Numbered from the stretch's first letter, positions 32,721 through 40,588 are shown. The stretch is DNA of 42,981 bases from CAMEON01 sp963643175 (GCA_963643175.1 CAVIJF010000015.1:1-42981), one strand, 5' to 3'. The notes: generated by a model from the sequence alone, not told the origin. Made by a program: numbers and translations.

Positions 32721-34000
32721 AGCCAATCCCTCCTTCCTTCCTGCGGCGCCGCCAATGCCGCCGCCAGCCTGTCGGCGCAGTCCTCAGGACTGCCCGCCAC
32801 GGCAAAGTGCAGATCCGCCGCCTCCCGGTACAGCGCCTCACGCGCCCGGAAAATCCGCTCCAGCGCCGCGCGGTCGCGCGTCAGCGGGCGGTCGTCGGAG
32901 GGTCTGATGTCGTCCAGCGGGCGATCCAGAAACACCAGCCTGCCGTTGCGGCGCAGTGCCTGTATATTCTCGCGCCGCGTGACCGCCCCACCGCCCGTGG
33001 AGATGATACAGCCGGTCTTGGCGGCAAGCTCCCGCAGAACGGCGGTTTCCTCCCGCCGGAACGCCTCCTCCCCGTGGGAGGTCATGTACTCCGCCGTCGT
33101 CATGCCGACCCGCGCGGCGAGCAGCGTGTCGCTGTCGGCAAAGGGCTTGCCCGTCCGCGCCGCCAGCAGTCTGCCCAGCGTGCTCTTGCCGCTGCCCGGC
33201 ATTCCGATGAGCACGGTGTTCTCCTTGCGCGCCCGGATGGCGGCAAATACGCTGTCCGTCCTGTCCGGCATATCCGGGCGGTCAAGGAACAGCGCCGCCG
33301 CGCACGCCGCCTGCGCGACCAGCATATACAGCCCCCCGGCGGCGGCAATGCCGCGTTCCCGCGCCCGGCAGACAAACGCGGTCTGCAACGGGTGGTACAC
33401 CGCGTCCGCCACGCCGCACAGGTGCGGGAAATCCGCCGGGTCGGCGGGCATATCCCCGTCGTGCGGGAACATCCCGACCGGGGTCGTGTTGAGCAGAATC
33501 TCAATCTCATCCCGCCGCCTGTACAGCTCGTCATACCCGATGACGTCTGCCCCGGCAGGCTTGCGCGAAACGCGGACGACCGACGCCGCCCCCTCCGCCC
33601 GCAGGACGGCGCAGGCGGTCGCGGACGTTCCCCCGGTTCCCAGCACCGCCGCACACCGTCCACGCACGTCAATGCCGGCGCGGCGGAGCAGCATCCGCAT
33701 TCCGTAAAAGTCCGTATTGTAGCCGGTGAGTTTTCCCTCCCGGCAGAGCACCGTATTGACCGCCCCGATGGCACGCGCCGCGTCGTCGATGGCGTCCAGA
33801 TACGGAATGACCGTCCGCTTGTAGGGAATGGTCACGTTGATGCCCCGGAAGGCGCGGGCGCGCATAAAATCCCCGACCTCCTCCGGCTTCAGCTCGCAGA
33901 GCCTGTAATCGTAGTGTTCCAGCATGGCGTGTATCTCTGTCGAAAAGCTGTGTCCGAGGTGCTCCCCGATACAGCCGTACTCCGTTATGTTCCGATTCAT
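32717..34000 (-). CDS. aroE-aroK: Fused shikimate dehydrogenase-shikimate kinase
   Basis: A single 427-residue polypeptide for steps four and five. Residues 1 to about 260 are AroE: LGHSFSTEIH, INVTIPYK with the catalytic Lys, GAVNTV, GYNTDFYG, the NADP loop LGTGGTSATA and NTTPVGMFP. From about 263 it is AroK: P-loop LIGMPGSGKST, FADSD, GEEAFRREE, ISTGGGAV, the RPLTRDR lid. Both active sites look intact. The start at 34000 is preferred because GGGAGAGGAG lies 6 nt upstream; an ATG at 34021 overlaps the aroC stop as ATGA. The fusion would let shikimate pass within one protein. Confidence 0.95.
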   Translation of the reverse strand: MNRNITEYGCIGEHLGHSFSTEIHAMLEHYDYRLCELKPEEVGDFMRARAFRGINVTIPYKRTVIPYLDAIDDAARAIGAVNTVLCREGKLTGYNTDFYGMRMLLRRAGIDVRGRCAAVLGTGGTSATACAVLRAEGAASVVRVSRKPAGADVIGYDELYRRRDEIEILLNTTPVGMFPHDGDMPADPADFPHLCGVADAVYHPLQTAFVCRARERGIAAAGGLYMLVAQAACAAALFLDRPDMPDRTDSVFAAIRARKENTVLIGMPGSGKSTLGRLLAARTGKPFADSDTLLAARVGMTTAEYMTSHGEEAFRREETAVLRELAAKTGCIISTGGGAVTRRENIQALRRNGRLVFLDRPLDDIRPSDDRPLTRDRAALERIFRAREALYREAADLHFAVAGSPEDCADRLAAALAAPQEGRRDWL

Positions 34001-34017
34001 GCGTTTCTCCTCTCCCC

Positions 34018-35127
34018 TCATACCCGCAGGGCGTCGCTGCCGAAGCGCATGAGCAGAAGGTCTGCCACCGTCAGCGCCGTTATCGCGTCGATGACGGGGC
34101 AGGCACGCGGCGCCACGCAGGGGTCATGCCGACCGTGCACGCACAGCGTCACGTTCTCGCCCCGGACAAAATTCACGCTGTCCTGCGGCAGGGCAATGGA
34201 CGGGGTAGGCTTGACCGCACAGCGGAACACCAGCGGCATTCCGTTGGTGATGCCGCCGCCGATGCCGCCGCCCCGGTTGCCGAGCGTTACGACCGCGCCG
34301 TCCGCCGCTATCCGGTAGGGGTCGTTCGACCGGCTCCCGCGCATTCCGGCAAGCGCGAAGCCGTCACCGAACTCCACGCCCTTGACAGCCGGAACCGAAA
34401 ACAGCCCGTGCGCCAGCATTCCCTCCACCGTATCAAACCACGGCTCGCCCAGCCCGGCGCAAAGCCCAGTCACGGCTGTCTCGGTCACGCCGCCCACGCT
34501 GTCCCCGTCCGCCCGGGCGGCAAGGATGGCTTCCTGCATCCGCTCGCCAGCCGCCCGGTCCAGCACCGGGAAGCCCGGCTCGTGCAGGGTTTCCGTCTCC
34601 CCGGCGGGAATCAGCCCGTTCTTCTGCGAAAAGGGCCTGTCCTGCACGCCGGCGCAGACAGCCAGATGCGTCCCGATCCGGATGCCCCGGTTCCGCAGGG
34701 CGCCGCCCGCGATGGCTCCCGCCGCTACCAGCGCCGCCGTGATGCGCCCGCTGAAATGTCCCCCGCCCCGGTAGTCGGCAAAGCCGTGATACTTGCGGAA
34801 CGCGGGGTAGTCGCTGTGCCCGGGGCGGGCGCAGTCCCGCAGTTCGGCGTAGTCGCCGCTGTGCTGGGCGACGTTGGGAATCCGGATGCAGAGCGGTGTT
34901 CCGGTGGTGAAGCCATTGAACACGCCGCTTTCGATGGCGAAGGGATCCTGCTCCACACGTGCCGTTGCGGTCTGTCCCTGCGGGCGGCGGCGTGTCAGTT
35001 CCCGCGCGATGTGCGCCTCGTCCACCGGTATGCCGGGCGACAGCCCGTCCAGCACGGCGCCGATGGCGGGACCGTGGCTTTCGCCGAACAGCGTCAGGGT
35101 CAGCGCGTTTCCGTATACGTTTTTCAT
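34018..35127 (-). CDS. aroC: Chorismate synthase
   Basis: Final shikimate step: anti-1,4 elimination of phosphate from EPSP, needing reduced FMN. The 369-residue protein carries the signatures GESHGPAIGAVLDG near the N-terminus, RPGHSDYPAFRKYHGFADYRGGGHFSGR in the middle, GNRGGGIGGGITNG and HDPCVAPRACPVIDA near the end. The start at 35127 overlaps the aroB stop (ATGA), with GGGGAGGTGA upstream; longer in-frame starts would extend into aroB. Confidence 0.98.
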   Translation of the reverse strand: MKNVYGNALTLTLFGESHGPAIGAVLDGLSPGIPVDEAHIARELTRRRPQGQTATARVEQDPFAIESGVFNGFTTGTPLCIRIPNVAQHSGDYAELRDCARPGHSDYPAFRKYHGFADYRGGGHFSGRITAALVAAGAIAGGALRNRGIRIGTHLAVCAGVQDRPFSQKNGLIPAGETETLHEPGFPVLDRAAGERMQEAILAARADGDSVGGVTETAVTGLCAGLGEPWFDTVEGMLAHGLFSVPAVKGVEFGDGFALAGMRGSRSNDPYRIAADGAVVTLGNRGGGIGGGITNGMPLVFRCAVKPTPSIALPQDSVNFVRGENVTLCVHGRHDPCVAPRACPVIDAITALTVADLLLMRFGSDALRV

Positions 35128-36149
35128 TGGAACGAAATCACCTCCCCGCACGAGCCGATGATGGCATCCGTGCTTTCCTTCTGCATGGTAAACCGACCGA
35201 TTTCCGGCACGCGCACCGTTGTGATGCCGTCCGCACCCGCCTTCTTGTCGTGAACCAGTGCCGCACGCAGTTCTTCCCGCCCGCACCGGAAGGCGGTCGG
35301 CAGGTCATAGCGGTGCAGCAGGTGCAGCAGGCGCCGCCGCACTTCCCCCTCCGTCATGGCAAGCATTCCGATGCTGACGCACTCGCCGTGCAGGAGCGGG
35401 AACGGCTGTCCCGCGCCGATGCTCTCGACGGCGTGCCCGACGGTATGTCCGAAGTTCAGCACGCGGCGCAGTCCGCCCTCCCGCTCGTCCGCCTCGACGA
35501 CAGCCATCTTGATGCGCAGTGCCGCGCAGATCAGCTCCTCCGGCGGAATCACGGTGCCCTTATCCTCCAGCCGCGCGAACATGGCGGCATCCGAGGTGGC
35601 AAACATTTTGATTATCTCCGCCATGCCGCAGGCATACTGGCGCGCGTCCAGCGTCCGCAGCACGTCCGGGTCAGCCAGCACCGCCCGGGGCTGGTAGAAG
35701 CTGCCGAGGATGTTCTTGTACCCGCCGAAATCCACGGCAACCTTGCCCCCGACCGAGGAATCCACCATGGCAAGCAGGGTGGTCGGCAGGTTGTAGAAGT
35801 CGATTCCACGCATATAGGTTGCGGCGGCAAACCCGCCGAGATCGCCGATGACGCCGCCGCCGACCGCCACCAACGCGTCGCCGCGATCAAAGCCCGCGTC
35901 CAGCATGGTGTGCAGGACGGACAGCCACGTCTCCGGGCACTTGTTGCCCTCGCCCGGCTCCAGCGTGACCAGGTGCGGTTCGGCGCACGCATCCGCGACC
36001 GCCTGCGCATAGGCAGCCGGCACGCCGCTGTCCGTCAGGATCAGGACACGGCGATCAAGCCGGAAGAGGCTCCCGACCCGCGCCAGCGCCCCCGGCTCCA
36101 CCGTAATGGGGTAGCTCTGTGCCCCTAACTGCATGGTAAGCAGACTCAT
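35124..36149 (-). CDS. aroB: 3-dehydroquinate synthase
   Basis: Second shikimate step; zinc- and NAD-dependent cyclisation of DAHP. The 341-residue protein has VGGGVIGDLGGFAAATYMRG, LPTTLLAMVDSSVGGKVAVD, GMAEIIKMF, and the zinc-ligand block LNFGHTVGHAVE followed by HGECVSIGM. Its ATG overlaps the pheA stop as ATGA and its own stop overlaps the aroC start the same way. Confidence 0.98.
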   Translation of the reverse strand: MSLLTMQLGAQSYPITVEPGALARVGSLFRLDRRVLILTDSGVPAAYAQAVADACAEPHLVTLEPGEGNKCPETWLSVLHTMLDAGFDRGDALVAVGGGVIGDLGGFAAATYMRGIDFYNLPTTLLAMVDSSVGGKVAVDFGGYKNILGSFYQPRAVLADPDVLRTLDARQYACGMAEIIKMFATSDAAMFARLEDKGTVIPPEELICAALRIKMAVVEADEREGGLRRVLNFGHTVGHAVESIGAGQPFPLLHGECVSIGMLAMTEGEVRRRLLHLLHRYDLPTAFRCGREELRAALVHDKKAGADGITTVRVPEIGRFTMQKESTDAIIGSCGEVISFQ

Positions 36150-37315
36150 ACCGTTTCCTCCGTTCTGTTCAGTATCCGTTCCCCGGCGAAGCTCCCCAGC
36201 ACGCGCACGCTGTTGCAGACCCGCTCCAGTTCGCGGCGCATGGTCTGTCCCGCCTCGGTGCCGAGATTGCCTTCACCCTCGGCGTAGAAGTAGTATGCCC
36301 AGTTCTTCACGCCGGTCGGGTGGCTCTTCAGGCACTTGAGGTTGTAGTCGTGCCGGCTGATGACGGAGATGGCGTCGCCCAGTGCGCCGGGCTGGTTCTT
36401 GCAGCTGAAGAGCAGGACAAAGTGATTGTCGGACGGCTTGATTTCGCACGCCGCCGGGGAAAAGACCGCAAAGCGCGTGGTGTTGGATTTCTGCTCGTTG
36501 ATGTCGTTTTCCAGCACCTGCAGACCGTACAGATCCGCCGTTTCCCGCGCGGCGATGACAGCCACCTCGCGCCGCTCCCCGGTAGCGACCGCCCGGGCGG
36601 CGACCGCCGTATTCACGGCTGTCGTCTGAATCCAGCCCCGCCGCCGCAGGTAGGGCTGGCACTGGGCGAGCGCCTGCGGATGGCTGACCACCTCGCGCAC
36701 CTCCGCCAGCGTTACGCCGGGCTTTGCCAGCAGGCACTGGGACAGCGGCAGGTCATAGATGCCGCTGATGTTCAGGGATCCGCGCCACGCGAGATCCATG
36801 ACCTGCCCGACATCGCCCGCATAGCTGTTCTCAATCGGCAGGACGGCGCAGTGGCAGGCGCCGCTCTCCACGCTCCGGTAGGCGGTTGCGAAATCGGGGC
36901 AGGCGATCTTCTCGCCGGAGTCTCCGAAAATCCGCACGGTTGCCACGTGGGCGAAGGCTCCCTCCACGCCGCTGTACGCCACGCGCAGTCCGCCGATGAG
37001 CAGCTGCTGGTAGCGCTTGGATTCGGTGATTGCCGCCGTCAGGAAGTTCCGGTAGTAGGGGCGGTATGCCGGGGGCAGGTGTTCCGCGTTACGGGCGATC
37101 ATCTCGGTTTCCCGTTCCTTGTCCTCCACTGGCAGTCCGTGTTCCTCCTTGTAGGCGGCGACCACAGCCGCCGCCTGCATCCGCTCGGCGAACAGTGCCG
37201 CCATTTCCCGGTCTATGCGGTCAATCTGCCGCCGTGCCACGGTGATGTCGGACTGGCCGTCCGGTGTTTCTGTCAGGCTCCGGTCATTCCCGTTTTTCTC
37301 TGTCATTCCTTCCAT
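36146..37315 (-). CDS. pheA: Bifunctional chorismate mutase-prephenate dehydratase (P-protein)
   Basis: Makes prephenate from chorismate and phenylpyruvate from prephenate. The 389-residue protein has an N-terminal AroQ-type chorismate mutase domain (about 25-100: ARRQIDRIDREMAALFAERM), a prephenate dehydratase domain (about 108-285: YSGVEGAFAH, LPIENSYAGDV, the catalytic SNTTRFAVF) and a C-terminal ACT domain (about 295-370). In the ACT domain the usual ESRP effector motif reads KSHP. First structural gene of the aro operon, directly after the attenuator. The start at 37315 follows GAGAGG; an alternative ATG is three codons in. Confidence 0.96.
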   Translation of the reverse strand: MEGMTEKNGNDRSLTETPDGQSDITVARRQIDRIDREMAALFAERMQAAAVVAAYKEEHGLPVEDKERETEMIARNAEHLPPAYRPYYRNFLTAAITESKRYQQLLIGGLRVAYSGVEGAFAHVATVRIFGDSGEKIACPDFATAYRSVESGACHCAVLPIENSYAGDVGQVMDLAWRGSLNISGIYDLPLSQCLLAKPGVTLAEVREVVSHPQALAQCQPYLRRRGWIQTTAVNTAVAARAVATGERREVAVIAARETADLYGLQVLENDINEQKSNTTRFAVFSPAACEIKPSDNHFVLLFSCKNQPGALGDAISVISRHDYNLKCLKSHPTGVKNWAYYFYAEGEGNLGTEAGQTMRRELERVCNSVRVLGSFAGERILNRTEETV

Positions 37316-37350
37316 GCTCTCTGCATCCTCTCTTGATTTTATCCGTTCTG

Positions 37351-37408
37351 CAAAACAAAAAGGGAAAGCCCGCGCGGATTCCTTTCGGGATTTCCATGCG
37401 GGCTTTCC
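37351..37408 (-). terminator. Attenuator terminator of the aro operon leader
   Basis: On the minus strand GGAAAGCCCGC (37408-37398) pairs with GCGGGCTTTCC (37373-37363), 11 bp perfect, followed by CTTTTTGTTTTGC. It lies 36 nt before the pheA start, between promoter and gene. Confidence 0.85.
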
Positions 37409-37445
37409 AATATGTCGGGATTCATCCGGGCGTTCCAGCCGATTC

Positions 37446-37506
37446 TACCATCAGAGGGAAACGCCGTTGATCACGAGCAACGGACAGAAAGACCGCCTTG
37501 ATGGTA
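37446..37506 (-). promoter_or_regulatory. Alternative leader pairings (1:2 stem and antiterminator strand)
   Basis: TACCATCA (37506-37499, starting at the third Tyr codon) is complementary to TGATGGTA (37453-37446); CCGTTG/CAACGG pairs inside. Between them GGCGTTTCC (37465-37457) can pair with GGAAAGCC, the first arm of the terminator, with one bulge, to form an antiterminator. Confidence 0.65.
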
Positions 37507-37536
37507 ATAATAAAATCGGGAAATCATCTTCATCAT
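37471..37536 (-). CDS. Aro operon leader peptide with Phe-Tyr-Tyr-Tyr
   Basis: A 21-codon open frame between promoter and terminator. Residues 6-13 read SRFYYYHQ, so one Phe and three consecutive Tyr codons (TTT TAT TAT TAC) stand where a ribosome would stall when charged tRNA-Tyr or tRNA-Phe is scarce. Start at 37536 (a second ATG follows at once); an AAGGAAAGGACAGG stretch upstream is a loosely spaced ribosome site. The stop codon at 37473-37471 lies just before the antiterminator strand, so a ribosome that finishes would cover it. These are the hallmarks of amino-acid attenuation. Confidence 0.75.
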   Translation of the reverse strand: MMKMISRFYYYHQGGLSVRCS

Positions 37537-37583
37537 GGCGCCCGTACCTGTCCTTTCCTTCGCTTTTTTCATCAGTGCCCTCT

Positions 37584-37612
37584 ATTATAGCGCTTTTGCG
37601 GCGGTTTGTCAA
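37584..37612 (-). promoter_or_regulatory. Sigma-A promoter of the aro operon
   Basis: Minus strand TTGACA (37612-37607), 17 bp, TATAAT (37589-37584). Transcription should begin near 37577, leaving a leader of about 260 nt with the attenuator. Confidence 0.88.
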
Positions 37613-37626
37613 GTACCTGTGGCACT

Positions 37627-38215
37627 TTTTTTCGGCGTTGGCGGCTTTATCCTGCCGTCCGGGTGTCTTTTCAGGGGTGCCCGCACCCTGCCATTTCCGG
37701 TTTGCCCTGCGTTCGTATAAATCTTTTTCCCCCTATCCCCCCGACCCGCGCTCGCAGAGCGCTCTTCCCACGATGGGGAAGGGGGAGACCTTAAGTTTAT
37801 TTTTTCAAGGGGCTTCGCCCCTTGCATCCCTGCGTCCGCGCCGGAAGCAGCATTGCATACCGGGCAGTTTGAGCAACTTTATGAAATGCCGAAGACGGCG
37901 CCCCTTCCGCCACACCAAAGGTTTTCTGCTTTCTACTGGCGGCAAGGATAAGTTTCCGAGGCAATTACCTTCTGGTACCGCATACCTTCCGGAACACCGT
38001 GCTACCTCAGGCACCGCACGGGAATGCAAGGGGCAAAGCCCCTTGCAAAGAATAACAAAAATCTCCCCCTTCTCCGCTGGGGAAGGGGGGCAGAAGGTTT
38101 ATGCGAGGGCAGGGCAAACCGGAGACGGCAGGGCACAGGCACCCCTTCCGGCACCGCAAACCGCAGGGTCAGCCGGAAACGCCGGGGGGCACCGCAATCC
38201 CGGATTCCCACCTGC
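37627..38215. repeat. Inverted pair of double-hairpin repeats, MITE-like
   Basis: The left half (from GGCGTTGGCGGC at 37636) and the right half (ending near 38190) are inverted copies over more than 90 bp: GGGGTGCC, CCTGCC, TCCGGTTTGCCCTGC, ATAAA. Left hairpin A (about 37741-37788) contains the extra GAGCGC palindrome; left B is at 37806-37824, right B at 38026-38046, right A at 38065-38089. The ends and central spacer carry no open frame that looks coding. Nothing else is seen in 37613-38217. Confidence 0.82.
38047..38089 (-). terminator. Terminator-like hairpin A after the TIM-barrel gene
   Basis: On the minus strand the CCCCCTTCCCC-AGC-GGAGAAGGGGG stem is followed by AGATTTTTGTTATTCTTT. 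It lies about 130 bp after the stop codon of the gene ending at 38218. Confidence 0.65.
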
Positions 38216-38217
38216 AA

Positions 38218-39072
38218 TCAGCGCCTCGCCAGCCTCTTGGCATCCAGAAACAGTCGGTTTTCCGCCGCCTCGCGTTCGGCACCGTCCGGAACGCTGTTCG
38301 GCACGTGCGTTTCCAGCGACAGCGAACCTTCAAAACCGATTTCTTCCAGCGCATCGGAGAAATCGTCCCAGTCGATGACACCGGTGTAGGGCAGCCAGTG
38401 ACGGTCGCCGAGACCGTCGTTGTCGTGCACGTGCAGGACGCGCAGAAGTTCCTTCCCGGTCATGCGTACCGCATCGCCCACGGACAGACCGAACACGGCA
38501 CAGTGTCCCGTGTCCAGACAGATCTTGAAATTGGGATGATTCAGCGTGCGGACAAATTTCAGGATTGCTTCCGGTGTGGAGTTGGACAGCGCCAGCATGG
38601 GCATATTTTCGTGGCATATGATAATGCCGTACTCCCGTCCTGCGTCCGCCAGACGCCCCATGAATTCGTAGTTCATGTCCCAGAGCCGTTCCGGGTCGGG
38701 ATCCTTGTCGTCCCCAAAGGGCATGATGGAATGGATAACCATGTAGGGACAGCCAAGGACAGCGGTTCCCCGGATGGCTTTGACCATTTTTTCGAACCGT
38801 TCCGCGCGCTGTTCCTCGGTGTAGTCCTGCGGCGGCCAGCGCCACGGACCGTGCGTCTGACTGATTTCAATTCCGGCGGCGGCACATTCGTTGCGTACTT
38901 CAATCAGTTTTTTTGTAAATTCCGCTTCGGAGCAGGTGAAAAGTGGCGTTTCGGTATCAGCCAGCAGTTGATAGTCGAGTGTCTCGTAGCCCTGTGCCTT
39001 CATGCGGCGCAAGCCTTCCCTGAGTCCGTAATGCTGGATATATCCGGCACTTTCAATTCCGATTTTCATCAT
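38218..39072 (-). CDS. Sugar phosphate isomerase/epimerase-like TIM-barrel protein
   Basis: A 284-residue cytoplasmic protein of the xylose isomerase-like (AP endonuclease 2) superfamily. It shows the N-terminal MKIGIESAGYIQ strand, SQTHGPWRWPPQ, YMVIHSIMPFG, CHENMPM, KICLDTGHCAVFG, HVHDNDGLGDRHW and a final SLETHVP. The His, Glu and Asp residues in these blocks are the usual metal ligands, so an isomerase, epimerase or related lyase activity is expected; the substrate is unknown. GGAGG lies 11 nt upstream, and a strong own promoter precedes it. It is flanked by repeats and seems to be a single-gene unit. Confidence 0.85.
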   Translation of the reverse strand: MMKIGIESAGYIQHYGLREGLRRMKAQGYETLDYQLLADTETPLFTCSEAEFTKKLIEVRNECAAAGIEISQTHGPWRWPPQDYTEEQRAERFEKMVKAIRGTAVLGCPYMVIHSIMPFGDDKDPDPERLWDMNYEFMGRLADAGREYGIIICHENMPMLALSNSTPEAILKFVRTLNHPNFKICLDTGHCAVFGLSVGDAVRMTGKELLRVLHVHDNDGLGDRHWLPYTGVIDWDDFSDALEEIGFEGSLSLETHVPNSVPDGAEREAAENRLFLDAKRLARR

Positions 39073-39109
39073 TGTAACGGTATCCTCCTTGGTTGATGTT
39101 GGCTTTTCT

Positions 39110-39139
39110 ATTATAAACGCACAACGGGGTGCTTGTCAA
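39110..39139 (-). promoter_or_regulatory. Sigma-A promoter of the TIM-barrel gene
   Basis: Minus strand TTGACA (39139-39134), 18 bp, TATAAT (39115-39110). A partial repeat (GGGGATGGGGAAAATTTT) begins directly behind the -35. Confidence 0.82.
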
Positions 39140-39232
39140 GGGGATGGGGAAAATTTTGTGGACGCCTGTTCCGGTAGAAAGCGGAAAGCTTTTGGGGAGG
39201 CGGAGGGGGCAAGCCCCCGACGGGCACCCCAC
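39138..39232. repeat. Partial dispersed repeat
   Basis: GGGGATGGGGAAAATTTT, the inverted side block CCGGTAGAAAGCGGAAAGC, and a short GGGGGC-AA-GCCCCC hairpin that replaces the larger stem B. The arms of hairpin A are absent. Confidence 0.6.
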
Positions 39233-40588
39233 TTATGCCTTTTTCCGCCGGCGGACAAAGTGCACGGTAAGCCCGATGGCAAAGCCGAGCAGAGCAGGAC
39301 AGACCCACCCAAGCCCCAGTTCGGCAAACGGCAGGAATCCGGTCACAAACGCCTTCACCGCATCGCCGTGGAGCGCATTGTAAATGCCGGTCGGCAGGCT
39401 GACAAACAGGTCATAGAGCGCGGCGACAAGCGTAAAACCTGTTGTCCACGCGAAAACCGCACGGTCATACTGAAAGAAACGCCCGAAAAGCGAGAGCAGT
39501 ATCAGCGTGATGGCAAGCGGATACAGGAACATCAGCACCGGGATGGAGTAGCCGATGATGCTGTTCAGCCCGAAGTTGGCAAAGAACAGGGAAATCAGAC
39601 TGAAAATGACAGCCCACAGGCGGTAGCCCGGTCCCTTGGGGAACAGCCCGGCAAAGGTTTCCGCACAGCTCGTGATAAGCCCGACCGAGGTTTTGAGGCA
39701 GGCAAGCGTCACCGTTACGGCGAGAATGACAAGCCCCGCCGTGCCGAGGTAATGCCGCGCAATCTGCGCAAGGGCAATGCCGCCGTTGGCTGCCGTGTCG
39801 AACAGACCGCGGCTCTGCACGCCGACAATCGTCACCAGCACGTAAATGACAGCCATCAGCAGGCAGCTGAAAATGCCCGCACGGACTGTGCTGCCCGCCA
39901 CGGCGTCCGGCTCCTGCACGCCCAGCCCACGGATGACCTGCACGACCACAATGCCGAACGCAAGGCTCGCCAGCGCGTCCATCGTGTTGTAGCCTTCCAG
40001 AAAGCCGGCGAAAAACGGCTGGGTGGCGTAGGCACCCTCCGGCGCGACCTCACTGACGGAGGCGCCGGGGTTGAACAGGGCGACCACGACCAGCACACCG
40101 AGGAACAGGAGAAAGGCAGGGTTGAGCAGTTTGCCGACCCATACCAGAATCCTGCCCGGTCTGAGCGAAAAGAACAGAGCCGCCCCGAAGAACAGGAACG
40201 AGAAAGCCAGCAGGTATATCTGGGCACGCCCGTCCTGCGGAAGAATCTGCTCCAGCCCCACGGTGAATGCCGTTGTCGCGCAACGGGGAATGGCGAAGAA
40301 CGGACCGATGGTCAGGTAGAGCAGGCAGGTGAAAAACAGGGAGTAGGGACGCCCCACGCGGCTTCCCAGTTCAAAAAGTCCGTTCGCCCGGCTGATGCCG
40401 AGCGCGGCGACGCCGAGCAGCGGAAGTCCCACGCCCGTCACGCACAGACCGATCAGCGCAAGCCAGACATTGCTGCCCGCCAGCTGCCCCATGCGGACAG
40501 GAAATATCAGGTTGCCCGCGCCGAAAAACAGCCCGAAAAGCATACTGGCGATATAGATGTACTCGCGGCGGTTCAGTTTCTGTTTCAT
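39233..40588 (-). CDS. brnQ: Branched-chain amino acid carrier (BrnQ/LivCS family)
   Basis: Sodium-coupled uptake carrier for Leu, Ile and Val in the cytoplasmic membrane. The 451-residue protein has about 12 hydrophobic helices and the family blocks FGLFFGAGNLIFPVRMG near the N-terminus, IGPFFAIPRCATTAF, FLEGYNTMDALASLAFG and TVTLACLKTSVGL. The start at 40588 lies 5-6 nt after CGGAGGAG. It begins 47 bp after the ABC permease gene on the same strand, with only a short palindrome (CGGTGCCGGCACCG) between, so it may be the last gene of the AbrB-ABC transcript. Confidence 0.95.
   Translation of the reverse strand: MKQKLNRREYIYIASMLFGLFFGAGNLIFPVRMGQLAGSNVWLALIGLCVTGVGLPLLGVAALGISRANGLFELGSRVGRPYSLFFTCLLYLTIGPFFAIPRCATTAFTVGLEQILPQDGRAQIYLLAFSFLFFGAALFFSLRPGRILVWVGKLLNPAFLLFLGVLVVVALFNPGASVSEVAPEGAYATQPFFAGFLEGYNTMDALASLAFGIVVVQVIRGLGVQEPDAVAGSTVRAGIFSCLLMAVIYVLVTIVGVQSRGLFDTAANGGIALAQIARHYLGTAGLVILAVTVTLACLKTSVGLITSCAETFAGLFPKGPGYRLWAVIFSLISLFFANFGLNSIIGYSIPVLMFLYPLAITLILLSLFGRFFQYDRAVFAWTTGFTLVAALYDLFVSLPTGIYNALHGDAVKAFVTGFLPFAELGLGWVCPALLGFAIGLTVHFVRRRKKA

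Noticed and set aside
35124..35286. Longer N-terminus for AroC
   Set aside because: It would lie inside aroB; the ATG at 35127 overlaps the aroB stop, has a ribosome site and gives the conserved MKNVYGN-type start.
37316..37577. T-box riboswitch upstream of pheA
   Set aside because: No T-box consensus (AGGGTGGNACCGCG-like) or Stem I pattern is visible; the leader peptide and alternative hairpins explain the region better.
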